Below, piece by piece: positions 7,367 to 10,595 of a DNA stretch of 10,595 nucleotides. This DNA comes from Paraclostridium ghonii (lineage in GTDB: Bacteria > Bacillota > Clostridia > Peptostreptococcales > Peptostreptococcaceae), in assembly GCF_023653455.1 (NCBI RefSeq), contig NZ_JAKEDR010000117.1, positions 1-10,595 of the forward strand, in the 5' to 3' direction. A model generated the notes under the pieces. That model ran no database searches. It was not told where the DNA came from and worked only from the letters and a program-made list of their open reading frames with translations. Numbering within the stretch: the stretch's first letter is position 1; every line of letters starts with the position of its first letter. Position numbers and translations under genes: made by a program.

Positions 7367-8246
7367 GAACACTACTATCAATCAATTGTAAATTATATTG
7401 TTGAATTATCTCAATTAATAAATTTTTATATTTTAAATTACCACTTTCATCTGACACAGTACTATATCCACCATTTTGAAGTTCTTGGGCTTGTTCTATA
7501 TAAGTTTCTTTATTAAAAACTTCTTTGTATCTAGGATTTTCACTTAAAAACTTAGCATGATCTTTCATAGATTCAGATTTAGATTTATATGTTCTAAATT
7601 TATCATTTATAACTTGATTATAAAATTCACTAGTCTCTACATTAACAGAGTCACCTTTCCAAGCATTATTTGCTTTTATTCCAAATAAATTATTATGCTT
7701 AGAAGATAAATCTGACTCACCCCAATTAGATTCTAATATAGCTTGAGCTATTGTAATAGACGGTAAAACGTGATATTCGTTATAATTATCCACTGCACTA
7801 CTTTTTATAGAATTTATAAATGTCATATACTTTCCATCAGGATTTAATCTAGATGGCTTTAGTCCAAAATCTTTTAAATCATTTGCATAATCATTAACGC
7901 GTTGGATTTCTTTATTATTAAATTCCAGTTTTTTTAATACATGTTTTAAAGGTAAAACTATATAATTTTCTCCATCTTTAGCTATAAATAAATTAGAAAC
8001 ATTTCTTATATCCTCATTACTTACATCCTTAAAATTATTTTTATTTTTCACACCTATTATACTGGCTACATATTTCCAGTTTACTTGAGCTTTTGAATAA
8101 CTAGCTTCATCAGTACACTTAATAAATCGTTTAACGTCTATTTCGCTTTTATTTATTTCTTTTAAGTTATATACTTTTAAGTACCAAACTAAAGATAAAA
8201 CAATTACCAATACAATACTACTTAAAATAAAAATATTCTTTTTCAA
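7353..8246 (-). CDS. Membrane-anchored GH73-type endo-beta-N-acetylglucosaminidase
   Basis: This 297-residue predicted peptidoglycan hydrolase cleaves glycan strands. An N-terminal hydrophobic segment (about 5-23) serves as signal or anchor. Residues about 45-130 form a helical region of unknown role containing QVNWKYVASI. A glucosaminidase domain (Pfam PF01832) spans about 140-288. Family motifs are QAILESNWGES with E172 as the likely catalytic acid, NNLFGIKA (186-192) and the tyrosine of GGYST (Y261). No cell-wall binding repeats are present. The start is a TTG at 8246; the GGAGG at 8253-8257 sits six bases before it and no in-frame ATG occurs until residue 141, so this start is well supported. 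It converges on the VanW gene, another envelope gene. A role in wall growth or separation is inference. Confidence 0.9.
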   Translation of the reverse strand: MKKNIFILSSIVLVIVLSLVWYLKVYNLKEINKSEIDVKRFIKCTDEASYSKAQVNWKYVASIIGVKNKNNFKDVSNEDIRNVSNLFIAKDGENYIVLPLKHVLKKLEFNNKEIQRVNDYANDLKDFGLKPSRLNPDGKYMTFINSIKSSAVDNYNEYHVLPSITIAQAILESNWGESDLSSKHNNLFGIKANNAWKGDSVNVETSEFYNQVINDKFRTYKSKSESMKDHAKFLSENPRYKEVFNKETYIEQAQELQNGGYSTVSDESGNLKYKNLLIEIIQQYNLQLIDSSVQKIK

Positions 8247-8285
8247 AATACACCTCCGACTTTAAATTCACAAAGTTTATAAATA

Positions 8286-8294
8286 ATTATACCA
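8286..8294 (-). promoter_or_regulatory. Extended -10 promoter of the glucosaminidase gene
   Basis: On the minus strand the sequence is TGGTATAAT, a perfect extended -10 (TGnTATAAT). There is no good -35, which extended -10 promoters tolerate. Transcription would begin near 8279, about 33 bases before the TTG start. Confidence 0.55.
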
Positions 8295-8340
8295 TTATCT
8301 GTATATTTTTAATGTAACAATGTTGTAAAATGTATATTTA

Positions 8341-8346
8341 TATAAT
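8341..8346 (+). promoter_or_regulatory. Possible -10 element of the DUF2284 gene
   Basis: This is a perfect TATAAT, 46 bases before the ATG at 8393. No -35 at 16-18 bases is recognisable; a TTGTAA at 8323-8328 is only 12 bases away. It lies about 50 bases from the oppositely oriented -10 of the glucosaminidase gene, so the two promoters are divergent. Confidence 0.3.
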
Positions 8347-8392
8347 AAAATTGTGATATGAATACTTTTAAATAATAGATCGGAGTGTTACT

Positions 8393-8977
8393 ATGATTAC
8401 ATTAAATTTTGATAAAGATGTAAATAATATAAATTTAAAAGCAAATTTATGTAAAAATACTCTCTTGAATAAGTACATGGATTTTGACTATTTTACAGGT
8501 CTTTGTAAAGATGGATGTCCTCATTATGATTTAAGTTATACATGTCCACCCAATAGCCCCAAATTTACTGAGTACACAAAAAATTATGAATACTCCTTGG
8601 TTATAGTTATGTATATGAATATAGATAGTCATAATTCAATAGAAACTGTACACCCGTATTTAAGAAGAGTTTTATCAGATTTACTTATTCCATTAGAGAA
8701 AAAATTTAATGGGCTTTTATCTGATGGTGGTCGTTGTAGATATTGTAATAAATGTGCATATGTAGAAAATTTACCTTGCAGGTACCCTGATAAAATACGT
8801 TTCAGTATGGAAGCTATGGGAATTGACTTAGATAAGGTTTGTAAAGATATATTAAATCATTCAATTTTATGGAATGAAAATAATGAAAATAGCTATTGTA
8901 CAGTTCTTGGATCTATAAATTTTAATGGTAATTTTAATGAAAATGATTTTAAGCAAGCTATGTTAAAACTTTTATAA
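8393..8977 (+). CDS. Cysteine-rich DUF2284 predicted metal-binding protein
   Basis: This 194-residue cytosolic protein of the DUF2284 family is annotated only as predicted metal-binding. Two cysteine groups are visible. The first is C38-x3-C42-x8-C51 followed by PP. The second is C115-x2-C118-x2-C121-x7-C129, continuing into PCRYPDKIRFSMEAMGID (128-145). The ferredoxin-like spacing CxxCxxC suggests an iron-sulfur cluster, which is inference. Further cysteines are C20, C150 and C169. There is no signal peptide or membrane segment. The ATG at 8393 follows GGAG (8382-8385) by seven bases. It lies 68 bases upstream of the 93-residue gene on the same strand, with no terminator between, so read-through is possible. 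The function is unknown for the family. Confidence 0.85.
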   Translation: MITLNFDKDVNNINLKANLCKNTLLNKYMDFDYFTGLCKDGCPHYDLSYTCPPNSPKFTEYTKNYEYSLVIVMYMNIDSHNSIETVHPYLRRVLSDLLIPLEKKFNGLLSDGGRCRYCNKCAYVENLPCRYPDKIRFSMEAMGIDLDKVCKDILNHSILWNENNENSYCTVLGSINFNGNFNENDFKQAMLKLL

Positions 8978-8998
8978 CTCTAATAAATTTAGTTTACT

Positions 8999-9027
8999 TT
9001 GGAAAAACTTAATTATGACACTATTAT
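8999..9027 (+). promoter_or_regulatory. Candidate promoter for the 93-residue gene
   Basis: TTGGAA (8999-9004) and TATTAT (9022-9027) are separated by exactly 17 bases, a fair match to a housekeeping promoter. Transcription would begin near 9034, just at the GGAGG (9035-9039), leaving a very short leader. The gene may instead be read through from the DUF2284 gene. Confidence 0.35.
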
Positions 9028-9045
9028 TAATTTTGGAGGTAAACT

Positions 9046-9327
9046 ATGGATAACATGTGTGAAATGAGAAACAGATTAAATAATGGAGATTATAGTTTAA
9101 AACTTGAAATAGGAGAAAACAGTTACTTCAAAACATATGAAGATATTAATACCAAATCAGCTGAAGATGTTGTAAGAAATTATTTAAGAAGTAATGCTGA
9201 TGATGCAGAATTTAGCAATCTAGAAATAAAACATCATAGAGATAGACATACAGTAAGCGTTTGTGCAAAATTAAGTTATGACAATGATAGACATACAGAT
9301 TATTCTAAAAGAAATAAATTAATGTAA
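9046..9327 (+). CDS. Small conserved-looking protein of unknown function
   Basis: I do not recognise this 93-residue protein. It is soluble, with no signal or membrane segment. The visible pattern is a strand-like segment (YSLKLEI, 16-22), a helix-like segment (SAEDVVRNYLRS, 38-49) and a second strand-like region (NLEIKHH and TVSVCAKLSY). The C-terminal part is rich in His, Asp and Arg, with DRHT occurring twice 15 residues apart, encoded by an exact 13-base direct repeat. It contains two cysteines. The gene is very probably real: GGAGG (9035-9039) is six bases before the ATG, base use matches its neighbours, and a terminator begins at its stop codon. It sits downstream of the DUF2284 gene. 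No function is proposed. Confidence 0.75.
   Translation: MDNMCEMRNRLNNGDYSLKLEIGENSYFKTYEDINTKSAEDVVRNYLRSNADDAEFSNLEIKHHRDRHTVSVCAKLSYDNDRHTDYSKRNKLM
9241..9298 (+). repeat. 13-base direct repeat in the 93-residue gene
   Basis: GATAGACATACAG occurs at 9241-9253 and again at 9286-9298, 45 bases apart and in the same frame. It encodes DRHT in both copies. It may be a remnant of a 15-codon in-frame duplication, but the flanking residues no longer match. Confidence 0.5.
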
Positions 9328-9375
9328 ACTAAAAAAATCTACTCAATTAAAATTTGAGTAGATTTTTAAGTTTAC
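9324..9375. terminator. Bidirectional intrinsic terminator, 93-residue gene / AI-2E permease
   Basis: The inner stem is 14 bp (9333-9346 with 9354-9367) with a seven-base loop, an A-run on the left and a five-T run on the right. An outer 7-bp stem (GTAAACT 9324-9330 with AGTTTAC 9369-9375) is separated by a small internal loop. It pairs the region of the plus-strand stop codon (9325-9327) with that of the minus-strand stop codon (9372-9374). Confidence 0.88.
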
Positions 9376-10541
9376 TTTTCCATATAATCTTTAGTGTTCA
9401 TAGGCAACCCTTTTTTATCTAATTTTGCCTCTACTACTTCTTTTATAATCGAGTAAATTATAGCAAATAAAGGAACACCTATAATCATTCCAACTAATCC
9501 TAGTAATCTTCCTCCAACTAATAGTGAGAATAAAATCCAAAATGCTGAAATCCCTATAGAATCTCCTAATATTTTAGGCCCTATAATATTTCCATCTATT
9601 TGTTGGATTACGATAATTATTAATATAAACCATAACGCTTGTACTGGTGATACGAATAAAATTATTATCGTGGATGGTATAGCTCCAATAAAAGGTCCGA
9701 AAAATGGTATTATATTTGTTATACCTATTATTACTGATATTAGTAATACATATGGCATTTTAAATATCGTAAGGACTATGAAAGTCAATATCCCTATTAT
9801 AACAGAGTCTATTATTTTTCCGCTTATAAATTTTCCAAATGTAGTATTACTTCTATCAACTAACTGTAATATTCTTGTAGCATGTTTTTCATTAAATATT
9901 GCACATACTACCTTTCTTCCTAATGCGCAAAATCTTTCTTTGTCTATTAGTAAATAAATAGACACTATAACTCCAAGGACTATATTCCATACACTAGATG
10001 CTACTATCCCAAGGGTTTGACCTATAACAGGGAATATCCCTGCCGCAATACTTATAAAGTAGCTTATAAAATCATTAAACTTTGTAACTGCTATATCTAA
10101 ATATTCTTTATCTAAATTTAAATCTTTTGTATATTTAGTTAAAATATTTGATAAATCAGTTACATATGTAGGAATATCATTGACAAGCCCAAGTATACTC
10201 TCTGCTAATTGAGGTAAAACAAATTGTATAAATAAAGCTAACAAAATAAATGCTACTATGTAAGTAAGTAAAATACCTATAGCTCGTTTACTCTTAGGTT
10301 TTAATTTATCTAATTTGTCATTACTAAGTATTTTTTCTTCTATAAATACTAAAATAAAATTTAATAAGTATGCTATAACTCCTCCTATAATAAATGGTTG
10401 AAGCGTTGATATAACATTACCTATTTTCCCCATAAATACACCTGTATCAGATGCAATACGATAAAAAATAATACTACAGCAAATAACTATAAAAGAATAT
10501 GCTGATATAGTCGTATATTTACTGTTCCAATTTATCTTCAT
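9372..10541 (-). CDS. AI-2E family transporter (PerM/YtvI-like membrane permease)
   Basis: This 389-residue integral membrane protein belongs to the AI-2E_transport family (PF01594). Hydrophobic segments are visible near residues 11-29, 47-68, 87-109, 160-199 (probably two), 243-260, 264-280, 288-297, 302-313 and 333-368. Family signatures are FGKFISGKIIDS (235-246), GITNIIPFFGPFIGAIPS (273-290) and QQIDGNIIGPKILGDSIGI (313-331). The 110-160 stretch is the usual soluble insertion. Members export or exchange varied solutes; some act as sodium/proton exchangers and few handle autoinducer-2, so the substrate is open. The start ATG at 10541 follows AGGAGG (10547-10552) by five bases. The gene is monocistronic at its 3' end; its promoter lies near or beyond the right edge and is not clear. 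Confidence 0.92.
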   Translation of the reverse strand: MKINWNSKYTTISAYSFIVICCSIIFYRIASDTGVFMGKIGNVISTLQPFIIGGVIAYLLNFILVFIEEKILSNDKLDKLKPKSKRAIGILLTYIVAFILLALFIQFVLPQLAESILGLVNDIPTYVTDLSNILTKYTKDLNLDKEYLDIAVTKFNDFISYFISIAAGIFPVIGQTLGIVASSVWNIVLGVIVSIYLLIDKERFCALGRKVVCAIFNEKHATRILQLVDRSNTTFGKFISGKIIDSVIIGILTFIVLTIFKMPYVLLISVIIGITNIIPFFGPFIGAIPSTIIILFVSPVQALWFILIIIVIQQIDGNIIGPKILGDSIGISAFWILFSLLVGGRLLGLVGMIIGVPLFAIIYSIIKEVVEAKLDKKGLPMNTKDYMEK

Positions 10542-10595
10542 TTTTGCCTCCTAATTTAAATATATAAACTTATTCCTTTAATATACTCATTAAAT

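Noticed and set aside
9372..10541. Quorum-sensing autoinducer-2 exporter
   Set aside because: The family name is historical, most members move other solutes, and no luxS or lsr gene is in the window.

Overview
The window is AT-rich chromosomal DNA with strong GGAGG-type ribosome binding sites, short intergenic gaps and U-tract hairpin terminators. This points to a low-GC Gram-positive of the class Clostridia. The gene set and order (M29 aminopeptidase, then ispH-plsC-cmk-aroH-HI0933-type flavoprotein-phosphatase, then a VanW protein) fit Peptostreptococcaceae such as Clostridioides, Paraclostridium or Romboutsia. The family placement is inference from gene content; no search was run.

Layout, left to right. 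Positions 1-334 are a very AT-rich leader with no credible gene. It holds a LexA/SOS-box-like palindrome near the left edge and a good promoter (about 268-296) for a plus-strand M29 aminopeptidase (335-1561). A perfect 14-bp bidirectional terminator separates that gene from the end of a six-gene minus-strand operon (5955 down to 1595). In transcription order the operon encodes a histidine phosphatase, an HI0933/BaiN-type FAD oxidoreductase, AroH-type chorismate mutase, cytidylate kinase, a PlsC acyltransferase and IspH. Four of its five junctions are tight enough that a stop codon lies in the next gene's Shine-Dalgarno sequence or overlaps the next start codon. The operon therefore ties aromatic amino acid, nucleotide, phospholipid and isoprenoid precursor steps into one transcript.

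Next come two convergent cell-envelope genes: a membrane-anchored VanW-domain protein (6105-7331, +) and a membrane-anchored GH73-type glucosaminidase with a TTG start (7353-8246, -). Their 3' ends share a 20-bp perfect hairpin. A divergent promoter region (8247-8392) then leads into a cysteine-rich DUF2284 protein (8393-8977, +) and an unrecognised 93-residue protein (9046-9327, +). A third bidirectional terminator separates these from an AI-2E-family membrane permease (9372-10541, -).

Overall this is mostly ordinary core genome. I found no mobile element, phage gene, CRISPR array, toxin-antitoxin pair, defence system, tRNA or rRNA. The items most worth a second look are the SOS-like palindrome at the left edge, the poorly understood DUF2284 / 93-residue pair, the missing ribosomal S1 gene or domain after ispH, an active-site substitution in the chorismate mutase, and the repeated embedding of stop codons in shared terminator palindromes. 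Several natural starts are inferred to be internal ATGs rather than the longest possible frame, and these are noted per gene.
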